The notes under the pieces were generated by a model, which did no database searches, was not told the origin of the DNA, and saw only the letters and a program-made list of their open reading frames with translations. A DNA stretch of 64,000 nucleotides, from positions 1 through 64,000 of the forward strand of contig NZ_JAAMFM010000010.1 in assembly GCF_013376105.1 (NCBI RefSeq), read 5' to 3'. Both the position numbers and the translations under genes were made by a program. Numbering within the stretch: position 1 is the first letter of the stretch; every line of letters begins with the position of its first letter. This document shows positions 8,438 to 17,177 of this stretch, piece after piece. Source of the stretch: Arthrobacter wenxiniae. GTDB taxonomy: Bacteria > Actinomycetota > Actinomycetes > Actinomycetales > Micrococcaceae.

Positions 8438-10167
8438 CAGGGGACCCCTTCAACGCTTAGCTGCGACTCGACGATTTCCCGGTACGTCCCACTGCTTTCC
8501 AGGAGTTCGTCGTGAGTGCCGGTCCCGACCACCTCGCCGTTGTCCAGCACGATGATGTGGTCGGCTTCCCGGATGGTGGAGACCCTTTGGGCGACGATGA
8601 TCACCGTCACCCCGTCTGTGGCGGCGTGCAGGGACCTGCGGAGGTTCTCGTCGGTGGTGACGTCCAGGGCCGAGAAGGAGTCGTCAAAGAGGAACACGCG
8701 CGGCCTGGCCGCCAGCGCCCGGGCAATGCAGAGCCGCTGGCGCTGCCCGCCGGAGACGTTGGTGCCGCCCTGGGCCATGGTCTCCGCCAGGCCCCCGGGC
8801 TTGTCCTCAACGAAGTCCCTGGCCTGGGCCACCTCCAGCGCAGCCCAGATGTCCCCGTCGCTCGCGTCCGGCCGGCCAAAGCGGATGTTGGAGGCGACGG
8901 TGCCGGAAAACAGGTACGGCTTTTGCGGCACCAGCCCCACCAGGGAGGCCAGCTGGGGGCGGCTCAATTCGCTCACGTCCACGCCGCCAATCCGCACGGA
9001 ACCGCCCTGCGGGTCAAAGAGCCGGGGAATCAGGTTCACCAGCGTCGACTTGCCGGACCCCGTGGACCCGACAATCGCCGTCGTCCGCCCCTCACCGGCC
9101 GTAAAGCTGACCCTGTTCAGCACGGGGCGCTCGGCACCGGGATAGCCAAAGGAGACATCCTGGAATTCGACGTCATGGCCCGCCGGCATGCCTGTGCCGC
9201 CCGGAACCGCGAGGCTGGGCCGGGTGCTGAGGACCTCGTCGAGCCGTTCCGCCGAAACGGCCGCACGGGGGATCATCATGACCATGAAGACGCCCATCAT
9301 GACAGCGACCAGGATCTGGAGCAGGTACTGCAGGAACGCCGTCAGCGAGCCCACCTGCATCTGGCCGGCGTCCACGCGCTGCCCGCCAAACCACAGCACG
9401 GCGGCGGTGGCCAGGTGCAGGATCATCATGATCAGCGGAAACATCAGCACAAACAGGTTGCCCACCCGCACCGACACGCGCGTCAGGGCCAGGTTGGCGC
9501 CGCGGTACCGTTCGGCCTCAAAGGGTTCACGCACAAATGCCCGGATGACCCGGATGCCCGTGATCTGTTCGCGCAGCACCGCGTTGACGGTGTCGATGCG
9601 TTCCTGCATCTCGCGGAAGAGGGGCAGCAGCTTCACCACCAGAAAGCCGACCACCATGAAGAGCAGCGGGACGGACACCCACAACAGCCAGGACAGGCCC
9701 AGGTCCTCGCGCAGTGCCATGACGATGCCGCCAATGCACATGATGGGCGTGGACACCATGAAGTTCAGCGCCATCAGGACCAGCATCTGCACCTGCTGGA
9801 CGTCGTTGGTGTTGCGGGTGATGAGCGTGGCGGTGCCAAAACGGCCCACGTCGAGGGCGCCGAGCGCGTTGACGCGGTGGTAGACCTCCCGGCGCAGGTC
9901 GCGCCCCATGGCCATGGCCGTGCGGGCGCCAAAGTAGATGCCGCCGATCGCCGCGGCAACCTGGATGAAGCAGACCACGACCATGGTGGTGCCGGTGGCC
10001 CAGATGAAGTCGGTGTCGCCCTTGGCCACGCCCTGGTCGATGACCTTGGCGTTGAGGCTGGGCAGGTAGAGGGCAGCCAGGGTGGAGACCAGCTGCAGCA
10101 CCAGCACGGCAAGAATGGATCCCCAATATGGCCGCGCATGGCGCAATGCCAGCAGGGCGAGTTTCAC
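8437..10167 (-). CDS. ABC exporter half-transporter, degenerate-site subunit
   Basis: A 576-residue half-transporter: six membrane helices over ~310 residues, then the ATPase domain with Walker A GSTGSGKST, a canonical signature (VSGGQRQR) and Walker B VFLFDDSFSALD, where Asp replaces the catalytic Glu. That substitution and the partner's degenerate signature mark the non-hydrolysing site of a heterodimeric exporter. It starts at GTG 10167, after GAGG. A MarR-like palindrome at 10188-10217 precedes the operon, but no MarR gene is next to it. Confidence 0.9.
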   Translation of the reverse strand: MKLALLALRHARPYWGSILAVLVLQLVSTLAALYLPSLNAKVIDQGVAKGDTDFIWATGTTMVVVCFIQVAAAIGGIYFGARTAMAMGRDLRREVYHRVNALGALDVGRFGTATLITRNTNDVQQVQMLVLMALNFMVSTPIMCIGGIVMALREDLGLSWLLWVSVPLLFMVVGFLVVKLLPLFREMQERIDTVNAVLREQITGIRVIRAFVREPFEAERYRGANLALTRVSVRVGNLFVLMFPLIMMILHLATAAVLWFGGQRVDAGQMQVGSLTAFLQYLLQILVAVMMGVFMVMMIPRAAVSAERLDEVLSTRPSLAVPGGTGMPAGHDVEFQDVSFGYPGAERPVLNRVSFTAGEGRTTAIVGSTGSGKSTLVNLIPRLFDPQGGSVRIGGVDVSELSRPQLASLVGLVPQKPYLFSGTVASNIRFGRPDASDGDIWAALEVAQARDFVEDKPGGLAETMAQGGTNVSGGQRQRLCIARALAARPRVFLFDDSFSALDVTTDENLRRSLHAATDGVTVIIVAQRVSTIREADHIIVLDNGEVVGTGTHDELLESSGTYREIVESQLSVEGVP

Positions 10168-10187
10168 AAGGCAACCTCATTCGAATA

Positions 10188-10217
10188 AATGTTTGATACT
10201 CAAGTGACTCAAACATT
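10188..10217 (-). promoter_or_regulatory. Palindromic operator upstream of ABC exporter operon
   Basis: Perfect 9-bp arms AATGTTTGA and TCAAACATT flank a 12-bp centre, and a shorter inverted pair TTGA-TAC-TCAA lies inside. It starts 21 bp upstream of the GTG start, where the promoter should be. Length and TTGA/TCAA half-sites resemble MarR-family operators; the regulator itself is not nearby. Confidence 0.6.
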
Positions 10218-10222
10218 AAACA

Positions 10223-10264
10223 CGCCCGCCCCCGGTGTGGCAACCGTCACATCGGGGGCGGGCG
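10223..10264 (-). terminator. Hairpin terminator downstream of hutH
   Basis: Arms CGCCCGCCCCCGGTGTG (10223-10239) and CACATCGGGGGCGGGCG (10248-10264) pair with one mismatch around an 8-base loop. On the minus strand the hairpin follows the hutH stop and is followed by TGTTTAAT, a weak U-rich tract. It separates hutH from the exporter promoter. Confidence 0.75.
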
Positions 10265-10358
10265 GCTCGTCTCAACACCCTCGTTCCGGCCGCGGACCGG
10301 CATTCACGGTGGGAATGCCGGTCCGCCCTGATGGTGCGCCAGTTGGATGGTGAGCCGG

Positions 10359-11930
10359 TTAGTTCAGCGGGCCCGTGGCTGATTCTGCCGCCGCGCGGAT
10401 GGCGCCGGAACCCACCAGGCGGTCGGCCTCCTCCAGCTCCGGGGACAGGAAGCGGTCTGCGCCGGGGCCGGGCACCGTGGCCCGAAGCAGCTCAAGCACG
10501 GCGGCGCCGGCGGGGCCGGGGACCAGTGCGCCGCCTGACATGGAAGTCCGCATGTCGATGGCGCGGGTGGCCGTGACGAGCTCAATGGCGAGCACGCGGC
10601 GCAGGTTTTCCACGGAGCGGCGCAGCTTGCGGGCGGCGTGCCAGCCCATGGAGACATGGTCCTCCTGCATGGCGGAGCTGGGGATGGAGTCCACCGAGGC
10701 GGGGACGGCAAGCCGCTTGGAGTCGGAGACGAGCCCGGCCTGCGTGTACTGGGCGATCATCAGGCCCGAGTCCACGCCGGGGTCCCCGGCCAGGAAGGCG
10801 GGCAGGCCGTGCGAACGGGCGGGGTCGAGCATCCTGTCGGTGCGGCGCTCGGCGATCGAGGCGACGTCGGCGGAGACGATGGCGAGGAAGTCCAACACAT
10901 AAGCCACCGGGGCGCCGTGGAAGTTGCCGTTGGAGGAGACGCGGCCGTCGGGCAGGACCACGGGGTTGTCGATGGCCGCGGCGAGCTCGCGGGTGGCGAC
11001 CGTCAGCGCGTGCTCCACGGTGTCACGGGCGGCGCCGGCGACCTGGGGGGCGCAGCGCAGCGAGTAGGCGTCCTGCACGCGGGAATCGCCCGTCCGGTGC
11101 GAGGCGACGATGGGCGAGCCGGCGAGCACGCGCAGCATGTTGTCGGCGCTCAATGCCTGGCCGGGGTGCGGGCGCAGGTCCATGTGCAGCTCGGGCAGGA
11201 ACACCTGGTCGGTGCCCAGCAGGCCCTCGACGCTCAAAGCGGCGGTCACGTCCGCCGTCGTCAGCAGCAGCTTGAGGTCCGCGATGGCCATGAGCAGCAT
11301 GCCGAGCATGCCGTCCGTGCCGTTGACGAGCGCCAGGCCCTCCTTTTCGGCCAGCTCGATGGGCGTGATGCCGGCCTCGGCCAGCAGCTCGGCGACGGGG
11401 CGGACCGCGCCGTCCGGCCCGGCGGCCTCGCCCTCGCCCATGAGCACCAGCGCGCAGTGGGACAGCGGCGCGAGGTCGCCGGAGCAGCCGAGCGAGCCAA
11501 ATTCGCGCACCACAGGCGTGATTCCCGCGTTGAGTACGTCCACCATGGTCTGCACCACGACGGGGCGCACGCCGGTGCGGCCGGACGCGAGCGTCTTGGC
11601 GCGCAGGAACATCAGCGCCCGCACCACCTCGCGCTCCACCGCCGGGCCCATGCCGGCCGAGTGGGAGCGGATGAGCGACTTCTGCAGCTGGGTGCGCATG
11701 TCCTCGTGGATGTGGCGGTTGGCCAGGGCGCCGAAGCCGGTGGAGATGCCGTAGGCCGGCGTGTCGGAGTGGGCCAGCTTTTCAATGTGCGCCCTGACGC
11801 GTTCGACGCCGGCCAGCGCCTCTTCGCTGATGGTCACCTTGGCGCCGTGGCGGGCGACGGCGATGACGTCCCCGGGGGTGACCCCGGAGGACGACAGTGT
11901 TACTTCGTGGGCAAGGACGGCGGTGCTCAT
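10359..11930 (-). CDS. hutH: Histidine ammonia-lyase
   Basis: A 523-residue enzyme that removes ammonia from L-histidine to give urocanate, the first step of histidine use. The segment FGSLGCSGDLAPLSH (around residue 150) forms the MIO prosthetic group; the triad here is Cys-Ser-Gly instead of the textbook Ala-Ser-Gly, a variant recalled from actinobacterial HutH. Length and the conserved YGISTGFG and QEDHVSMG blocks match the family. Start ATG 11930. hutG lies 4 kb away on the other strand; an IclR regulator and an amino-acid permease lie just upstream; hutU and hutI are absent from the window. Confidence 0.95.
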   Translation of the reverse strand: MSTAVLAHEVTLSSSGVTPGDVIAVARHGAKVTISEEALAGVERVRAHIEKLAHSDTPAYGISTGFGALANRHIHEDMRTQLQKSLIRSHSAGMGPAVEREVVRALMFLRAKTLASGRTGVRPVVVQTMVDVLNAGITPVVREFGSLGCSGDLAPLSHCALVLMGEGEAAGPDGAVRPVAELLAEAGITPIELAEKEGLALVNGTDGMLGMLLMAIADLKLLLTTADVTAALSVEGLLGTDQVFLPELHMDLRPHPGQALSADNMLRVLAGSPIVASHRTGDSRVQDAYSLRCAPQVAGAARDTVEHALTVATRELAAAIDNPVVLPDGRVSSNGNFHGAPVAYVLDFLAIVSADVASIAERRTDRMLDPARSHGLPAFLAGDPGVDSGLMIAQYTQAGLVSDSKRLAVPASVDSIPSSAMQEDHVSMGWHAARKLRRSVENLRRVLAIELVTATRAIDMRTSMSGGALVPGPAGAAVLELLRATVPGPGADRFLSPELEEADRLVGSGAIRAAAESATGPLN

Positions 11931-12073
11931 GGCTGATTCCTTTGGTGTGTAATGGTCTTGCTTCCCACTATCCCGCTTAACAGCAAGGAAATCCGGCCCC
12001 TCGCGTCAGCAGTGTCCGGGATTCCAGACCGTCGGCGCTGCGGAGCGTCTGCGACGGCTGCGCCCGTCAGGCA

Positions 12074-12886
12074 CTACCCTTCGCGGCGGCCGTAAATCCG
12101 CACGGACAGTTCGCCGGCAACCTTGGTGACACGCCTGGCCAGGGCCGGCCACTCCCCCGGCGGCACCTTCTCGGCCAGGAACGTCACGGCCACGGCCGCC
12201 ACGGGCCAGCCCACATGGTCCGTCACGGCCGCCGCCACGGAGCCGAAGCCCTCGGTGATCTCGCCGTTTTCCGTCGAGTAGCCGCGCCGGCGGACCTGCT
12301 CCAGGTGGGCGGAGAGGGCGGAGTACTTGCCGATGGGGTCCGGGACCTCGGTGCGCGAGGTGAACGCGGCGGCGTTGGGGTACAGGGCCCGGACCTGCGA
12401 CTTGGGCAGCGCCGCCAAAATGGCGCGGCCGCTGGCGGTGAGGTGGCTGGGAAGCCGGACGCCGACGTCGGTCACGAGGGACGGGCGGTGCTTGGCCCGC
12501 TCCTCCACGATGTACAGCACGTCGCGCCCGTGCAGCACGGCCAGGTGCGCGCTCTCGCCTATCCGGTCAACGAGCGCGGCCAGCAGCGGCCGGCCCAGCC
12601 GGGACAGCGGCTCCTGCCGCGAGTAGGCGCTGCTGAGCTCGAAGGCGGCAATGCCCAGGCCGTAGCGCTGTTCCTCGGGCAGGTGCATGACAAAGCCGGA
12701 GGCCTCCATGACGCCGAGCAGGTGGTAGACGCTGGAGCGCGGCAGGTCCAGGGTGGTGGCGATGGTGGAGGCCGCGAGCGGGCCGCGTTTGGCGGAGAGC
12801 AGCTTGAGGATGCGCAGCGTATTGTCCGCCGCGGGAACCTTGGAGGGGGACCGCCTGGTGGGCGGGGCCTGCATTGCATCTGTCAT
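12074..12886 (-). CDS. IclR-family transcriptional regulator
   Basis: A 270-residue protein with an N-terminal winged helix-turn-helix (about residues 18-70: [14 protein letters not shown], then [16 protein letters not shown]) and a C-terminal IclR effector domain. Its place between hutH and a divergent amino-acid permease suggests control of histidine use; this is inferred. The ATG at 12886 follows GAGGAACC; another ATG at 12913, also with a good ribosome site (AGAGGAAGCA), would add nine residues. The upstream open frame contains nothing IclR-like. Confidence 0.88.
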   Translation of the reverse strand: MTDAMQAPPTRRSPSKVPAADNTLRILKLLSAKRGPLAASTIATTLDLPRSSVYHLLGVMEASGFVMHLPEEQRYGLGIAAFELSSAYSRQEPLSRLGRPLLAALVDRIGESAHLAVLHGRDVLYIVEERAKHRPSLVTDVGVRLPSHLTASGRAILAALPKSQVRALYPNAAAFTSRTEVPDPIGKYSALSAHLEQVRRRGYSTENGEITEGFGSVAAAVTDHVGWPVAAVAVTFLAEKVPPGEWPALARRVTKVAGELSVRIYGRREG

Positions 12887-12976
12887 GGTTCCTCGCCGGC
12901 GATCTGCGTCCATTGCTTCCTCTACACTGGCCGATCCGGCCGGCGCAGCGGGGCCGCTGTGGAACATTCGAGTCTC

Positions 12977-12989
12977 TAATCCCAGATTA
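12977..12989. promoter_or_regulatory. Candidate IclR operator in divergent region
   Basis: Palindrome TAATC-CCA-GATTA lies in the 230-bp space between divergent iclR (starts 12886) and the permease (starts 13117). Position fits an operator for autoregulation and permease control; the sequence alone does not name the binding protein. Confidence 0.35.
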
Positions 12990-13116
12990 CCGGCTTTTTG
13001 CGGGCGGTCTCCAATCCAAGACAGCAACACCTGGTGAGCCGCGTCACGGCTGGTCGCGGCGTGATGTGCTGGAGGCCACTCCTGGACCGCCAGGCCCCCA
13101 CTCCAAAGGTTTTTGC

Positions 13117-14559
13117 ATGCAAAGCGCAGGCTTCTCGCTGACACGCGGGCTCAACGCCCGCCACATCCGCTTCATGGCACTCGGCTCGGCCATCGGAACG
13201 GGCCTCTTTTACGGTTCCGCCTCCGCGATCCAAAAGGCCGGACCGGCCGTGCTGCTGGCCTACATCGTTGCGGGGGCGGCCGTTTTCATGGTGATGCGGG
13301 CCCTGGGCGAGATGGCCGTGCGCCATCCGGTCTCCGGCTCCTTTGGCCAGTACGCCGGCCGGTACCTGGGGCCCCTGGCCGGGTTCATCACCGGCTGGAC
13401 GTACGTCTTTGAAATGGCCATTGTCGCCATTGCCGATGTCACCGCGTTCAGTATCTACATGGGATTCTGGTTCCACGGGGTGCCCCGCTGGATCTGGGTG
13501 CTGGCCATCATCTTCTTCCTGGCCGCCCTGAACCTGCTCAGCGTGAAGGTGTTCGGCGAACTGGAATTTTGGTTCTCGCTGATCAAGGTGGCGGCCATCA
13601 TCGCCATGATCGCCGGCGGCGCCGCCATCATCGTCTTTGGCTTCCACGTCGAGGCCGCACAGTCCGCCCCGGGCCTGGGGAACCTGGTGGCGCACGGCGG
13701 TTTCCTGCCGCACGGCTGGGGCGGGCTCATGGCCGCGTTCGCCGTCGTCATGTTTGCCTTCGGCGGGATCGAGACGATCGGGGTGACAGCCGGCGAGGCG
13801 GCTGACCCGGCCAGGTCGATCCCATCGGCCGTGAACACCGTCCCGGTTCGCGTGCTGCTGTTCTACGTGCTGACCATCGGCGTGCTCATGAGCCTGTTCC
13901 CGTGGGACCGCATCACGGGCGAGACCAGCCCGTTCGTGCAGATCTTCTCCTCCCTGGGCATCCCGGCGGCCGGCAACATCTTGAACGGCGTGGTCATCAC
14001 CGCCGCCCTCTCCGCCGTCAACAGCGACATCTTTGGCGCCGGCCGCATCCTCTTCGGCCTGTCCCGCCAGGGCCACGCGCCGGCCGTCTTCGGGCGGATT
14101 TCACGCACGGGCGTACCGTGGATGACCGTGGTGATGATGACCGGCGTGCTGCTGGTGGGCGTGGTGCTCAACGCCGTCATCCCGCAGGAGGTGTTCGTGG
14201 TCATCGCCTCGATCGCCACCTTTGCCACCGTCTGGGTGTGGGTCATGATCCTGGCGTCGCACGTGGCGATGAAGCGCGAAACCGCCCGCGACTCCCTGGC
14301 CCCCTCCGCCTTCCCGGTTCCGCTCTGGCCCCTCGCCTCCGCGCTGACCATCGTGTTCATGGCGGCGATCGTGGTGGTGCTGGGCGCCTTCCCGGACACC
14401 CGCGTGGCCCTGTGGGTGGGCGGGGCCTGGCTGGCCCTGCTGGTCCTGGCGTTCCGCCTGTGGGTCCGCGGTGACGGACGACGCCGGACCCTCCTTCCCG
14501 ACGAAACCGCGCCCGCCGCGGTGGCCGGCCTGGACGCGGGCACTGCCGCGTACCGCTAA
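13117..14559 (+). CDS. APC-family amino-acid permease (AAT type), likely histidine uptake
   Basis: A 480-residue, ~12-helix transporter of the amino acid-polyamine-cation superfamily. The first helix has [17 protein letters not shown], the unwound substrate-binding segment, preceded by the AAT-type entry [12 protein letters not shown]. The HutT/ProY/AroP branch looks alike. Neighbouring iclR and hutH suggest histidine or urocanate as substrate; not proven. ATG 13117 follows AAAGG and starts at the conserved N-terminus; longer in-frame readings overlap the iclR coding region. Confidence 0.88.
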   Translation: MQSAGFSLTRGLNARHIRFMALGSAIGTGLFYGSASAIQKAGPAVLLAYIVAGAAVFMVMRALGEMAVRHPVSGSFGQYAGRYLGPLAGFITGWTYVFEMAIVAIADVTAFSIYMGFWFHGVPRWIWVLAIIFFLAALNLLSVKVFGELEFWFSLIKVAAIIAMIAGGAAIIVFGFHVEAAQSAPGLGNLVAHGGFLPHGWGGLMAAFAVVMFAFGGIETIGVTAGEAADPARSIPSAVNTVPVRVLLFYVLTIGVLMSLFPWDRITGETSPFVQIFSSLGIPAAGNILNGVVITAALSAVNSDIFGAGRILFGLSRQGHAPAVFGRISRTGVPWMTVVMMTGVLLVGVVLNAVIPQEVFVVIASIATFATVWVWVMILASHVAMKRETARDSLAPSAFPVPLWPLASALTIVFMAAIVVVLGAFPDTRVALWVGGAWLALLVLAFRLWVRGDGRRRTLLPDETAPAAVAGLDAGTAAYR

Positions 14560-14578
14560 CGGCAGGGCCTGGTCCGCG

Positions 14579-15436
14579 TCACCTGGCCCCGTCGGTGAGC
14601 ACGAGGGCGCTGTGGCCGAACTGGCGGACCTTGGCGTCGGCCCAGAGCTGGGCGGGCATGGCGCCGCCAAGCAGGGCGCGGGGCAGGCCGTCGCCGTCGC
14701 CCAGGGGTTCGTCGGAGCCGGCGATGATGACGTTGCCGGAGCGGCGGCCCTTGAGCATGGGCGGATCCGCGATGATGACGGTGTGCGCGAACGCCGCGGC
14801 GATCGTGGCGGCCTCGCGGCGGGCCGTGGCCAGCGCGGGCGAGTCCCCGCAGTTGACCACATAGACGCCGCCGGGGCCCAGCACGTTTTTCGCCGCGGCG
14901 GTGAACTCCGCCGTTGTCAGGGCGTGCGGTGTCGTGGCGCCGGCGAACACGTCCCGGATGACGAGGTCGCGGCTGGCGGCCGCCAGGGACTCGGTCACCC
15001 CGCGCGCCTCGCCCACGCGGATCCGGAGCAGGGGTGCCCGGGGAAGGTCGAACCAACCGCGCACCAGGGCGGCCAGCTTCCCGTCGATCTCCACCACCAC
15101 GTTGCGCGAGTTCGGGTAGGCGGCCACCAGGTAGCGGGGCATGGAGCAGGCGGCGCCGCCCAGGCTCAGCGTGCGCAGCCTTTCGTCCGGGCCCCACCGG
15201 TCCTGCACGAGCGCCATGATCCAGCGCATGTACTCGAATTCCAGGTGCAACGGGTCGGCCAGGTCAACGTGCGAGCTCTGCACGCCATTGAGCATGAGCA
15301 GCCAGCCATTGGGGTTGTCCCCGTCGGGGATCAGCTCCGCGGTGCCGGTGTCGGTGGGATACAGTCCCGCCGCGGGCCCGGCCACAGCGGTGTCAGGCGT
15401 CACCGCGGCATTCCGGGGCGTGCGCTTGCGGCCCAT
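14579..15436 (-). CDS. Spermidine synthase-like SAM-dependent methyltransferase fold protein
   Basis: A 285-residue protein with a class I methyltransferase fold of the spermidine-synthase type: the first strand-loop is RTLSLGGAACSMPRYLVAAY, the acidic strand end is VVVEIDGKLA, and a later block is DLVIRDVFAG. Actinobacterial members are often annotated as spermidine synthases, but many lack proven aminopropyl-transfer activity; the glycine-rich loop LGGAACS differs from the usual GGGDG. It begins by the TGATG overlap with the preceding short GNAT gene, so the two are translated together. Confidence 0.75.
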   Translation of the reverse strand: MGRKRTPRNAAVTPDTAVAGPAAGLYPTDTGTAELIPDGDNPNGWLLMLNGVQSSHVDLADPLHLEFEYMRWIMALVQDRWGPDERLRTLSLGGAACSMPRYLVAAYPNSRNVVVEIDGKLAALVRGWFDLPRAPLLRIRVGEARGVTESLAAASRDLVIRDVFAGATTPHALTTAEFTAAAKNVLGPGGVYVVNCGDSPALATARREAATIAAAFAHTVIIADPPMLKGRRSGNVIIAGSDEPLGDGDGLPRALLGGAMPAQLWADAKVRQFGHSALVLTDGAR

Positions 15437-15663
15437 CAGCCCGCCACCGCGGGCCGGACCCTGCGGATTTCCGGGAGGTTGTGCCAGTCGGCACCCAACA
15501 CGTCGCGCGCGCCGTCGGCCCCGAAGCTGTTCCTGGCATAAAAGGCCTGGGCCCTGGGGTTGTCCTCCAGCACCCACAGGAACGCCGCCCCGCGGCAGCG
15601 CAGGTGCAGGCGCATGGCGGCTTCGGCATCGTCGGTGGTGGCGGGGCGCAGCTCGATGCTCAT
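15436..15663 (-). pseudogene. GNAT acetyltransferase with the middle deleted in frame
   Basis: The 75-residue product starts like a GNAT enzyme (IELRPATTDDAEAAMRLHLR) and jumps at about residue 25 to a typical GNAT C-terminus (FLWVLEDNPRAQAFYARN, then ADWHNLPEIRRVR). The central ~80-100 residues, including the acetyl-CoA-binding R/Q-x-x-G-x-G/A motif, are absent, so catalysis is not expected. No frame break occurs; the start ATG at 15663 and the stop coupled to the next gene remain. Alternatively it may be kept as a leader gene that sets translation of its neighbour. Confidence 0.7.
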
Positions 15664-15684
15664 GCTGCCAGCGTAGTGCAGCGG

Positions 15685-16353
15685 CTACTTCACCACGGCA
15701 ATCGCGAAGCCGTCCCAGCCCTTCGAGCCCGCGGTCTGGATGGCGGTGGCCTCCAGGGACGAGTTGGCGCCCATGAAGTCGAGCGCGGCACGGATGGCGG
15801 CGGCGTCCGGGTCGCCGCCGGGGTCCAGGATGGTGCCCTCCCAGACGACGTTGTCCATGACGATGACGCTGCCGGGGCGGGTCAGCTTCAGCGCCCATTG
15901 CAAATACGCCGTGTCGTTGCCCTTGTCCGCGTCGATGAACACAAAATCGTACGGCTCACCGCCCTCCAGCGTGGGCAGGGTCTCCAGCGCCGGGCCCACC
16001 CGGATGTCCACCATGGCGCCTACCCCGGCGGCGTCGAGGTTTTTGCGGGCGACGGCGGCATGCCCGGGGACGTACTCGCAGGTGGTGACGTGGCCGTCAG
16101 CGGGCAGCCCGCGGGCCAGCCAGATGGTGCTGAACCCGGCCAGCGTGCCGATCTCCAGCACCCGGCGGGCGCCCTGGATCCGGGCCAGCAGCATGAGCAG
16201 CTTCCCGGCCGTCGGCGCCACCTCGATCCGGGGCATGCCCGCGGCGTCGATGCTGGAAATCACCGCCTCCATGCCTTCGCCGCCCCCCACGAGCGTGGCG
16301 GACAGGTAGTCCTCAACCTCGGCCCAACCGGGGCGGCTCTGATGCTCAACCAT
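15685..16353 (-). CDS. SAM-dependent O-methyltransferase (class I, CCoAMT-like)
   Basis: A 222-residue cytosolic methyltransferase of the caffeoyl-CoA/catechol O-methyltransferase type (family O-methyltransferase 3). Motif I is VLEIGTLAGFSTIWLA, motif II region VTTCEYVPGHAAVARKNL, and the metal/substrate segment DFVFIDADKGN followed by IVMDNVVWEG. Members use a divalent metal and methylate hydroxyls of small molecules; substrate unknown. The ATG at 16353 was preferred to a GTG six codons upstream. Confidence 0.9.
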   Translation of the reverse strand: MVEHQSRPGWAEVEDYLSATLVGGGEGMEAVISSIDAAGMPRIEVAPTAGKLLMLLARIQGARRVLEIGTLAGFSTIWLARGLPADGHVTTCEYVPGHAAVARKNLDAAGVGAMVDIRVGPALETLPTLEGGEPYDFVFIDADKGNDTAYLQWALKLTRPGSVIVMDNVVWEGTILDPGGDPDAAAIRAALDFMGANSSLEATAIQTAGSKGWDGFAIAVVK

Positions 16354-16419
16354 GGTCCCAGCGTAGGACACCGCGGGCCGTTCGGACAGGGTTCCGCCCG
16401 GCGGGAAGTACGACGCCGG

Positions 16420-16752
16420 CTACTCCCCCAGGGTCCCCAGCGCGCGTTCCAGCCGGTCCACCTTGCCGGTGAGCTCGCCGGTGTGGCCGGGGCGGATGTC
16501 CGCCTTCAGGACCAGGGACACGCGGCTGCCGTAGCGGCCCGCGGCCTCGGTGGCGCGCCTGACCACGTCCATGACCTCGTCCCAGTCGCCCTCGACCTCG
16601 GTGAACATGGAGCTGGTGTGGTTCGGCAGGCCGGATTCGCGCACCACCTTGACGGCCGCGGCCACGGCGGTGTGGACGGACGCGTCGCCGCCCGTGCCGG
16701 CCGGCGCGTCCGCGGGCGTGCCGCTGGGTGCCACTGAAAATGCCACAATCAT
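16420..16752 (-). CDS. Thiamine-binding protein, MTH1187/YkoF-like (UPF0045)
   Basis: A 110-residue protein of the MTH1187 family: the N-terminal strand MIVAFSVAPSG, then the family pattern SVHTAVAAAVKVVRESGLPN followed by TEVEGDWDEVMDVVRRA. Members form ferredoxin-like tetramers that bind thiamine or its derivatives. It starts at ATG 16752 after AAGGAG. A Gly/Ala/Pro-rich insert around residues 10-25 is less usual. No TPP riboswitch was recognised in the 113 bp upstream. Confidence 0.85.
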   Translation of the reverse strand: MIVAFSVAPSGTPADAPAGTGGDASVHTAVAAAVKVVRESGLPNHTSSMFTEVEGDWDEVMDVVRRATEAAGRYGSRVSLVLKADIRPGHTGELTGKVDRLERALGTLGE

Positions 16753-16865
16753 GGGGTCTCCTTCTGCGTTTCTTCCATTATGGTCCCTGGCGCCGCACCG
16801 ACGGCATGCGGGTGTCCGCCATGCGCAGCCGGCGTTGCGCCCCCAGTACACCCGGGGCGAAGCTG

Positions 16866-17177
16866 TCAGGGCCAGCCCAGCAGCCGCAGCCCGGCCGCGG
16901 CCAGGGCGCCGACGATCACCACCACCAAAAACGGCGCTTTCAGCCACAGCGCCACCGCGGCCGCCACCAGCGCCCCCACCCGCGCGTCCAGCACCACGGC
17001 TGTCCCGCTCGCCGCCGCGTTCACCACCGTCAGCGACGCCAGCAGCCCGATGGTCAGGGTCCCCGCCACGCGGGACATGCGCGGGTTGGCCAGCACCTTG
17101 GCCGGGACCAGGTAGCCCAGCAGCTTCGTCAGGTACGCAATGGCGGCCGCCACCAGCACCCACAGCCAGAAATTCAT
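16866..17177 (-). CDS. azlD: AzlD-family branched-chain amino-acid export subunit
   Basis: A 103-residue, almost wholly hydrophobic protein with three to four helices. It has the AzlD pattern (LWVLVAAAIAYLTKLLGY, then LASLTVVNAAA). AzlD works with AzlC to export branched-chain amino acids or related compounds. It overlaps the end of azlC by 4 bp (ATGA), so the pair is translationally coupled. Confidence 0.9.
   Translation of the reverse strand: MNFWLWVLVAAAIAYLTKLLGYLVPAKVLANPRMSRVAGTLTIGLLASLTVVNAAASGTAVVLDARVGALVAAAVALWLKAPFLVVVIVGALAAAGLRLLGWP

Noticed and set aside
16753-16865. TPP riboswitch upstream of the thiamine-binding protein
   Set aside because: The conserved CTGAGA and ACCTGATC-type segments were not found in the 113 bp.
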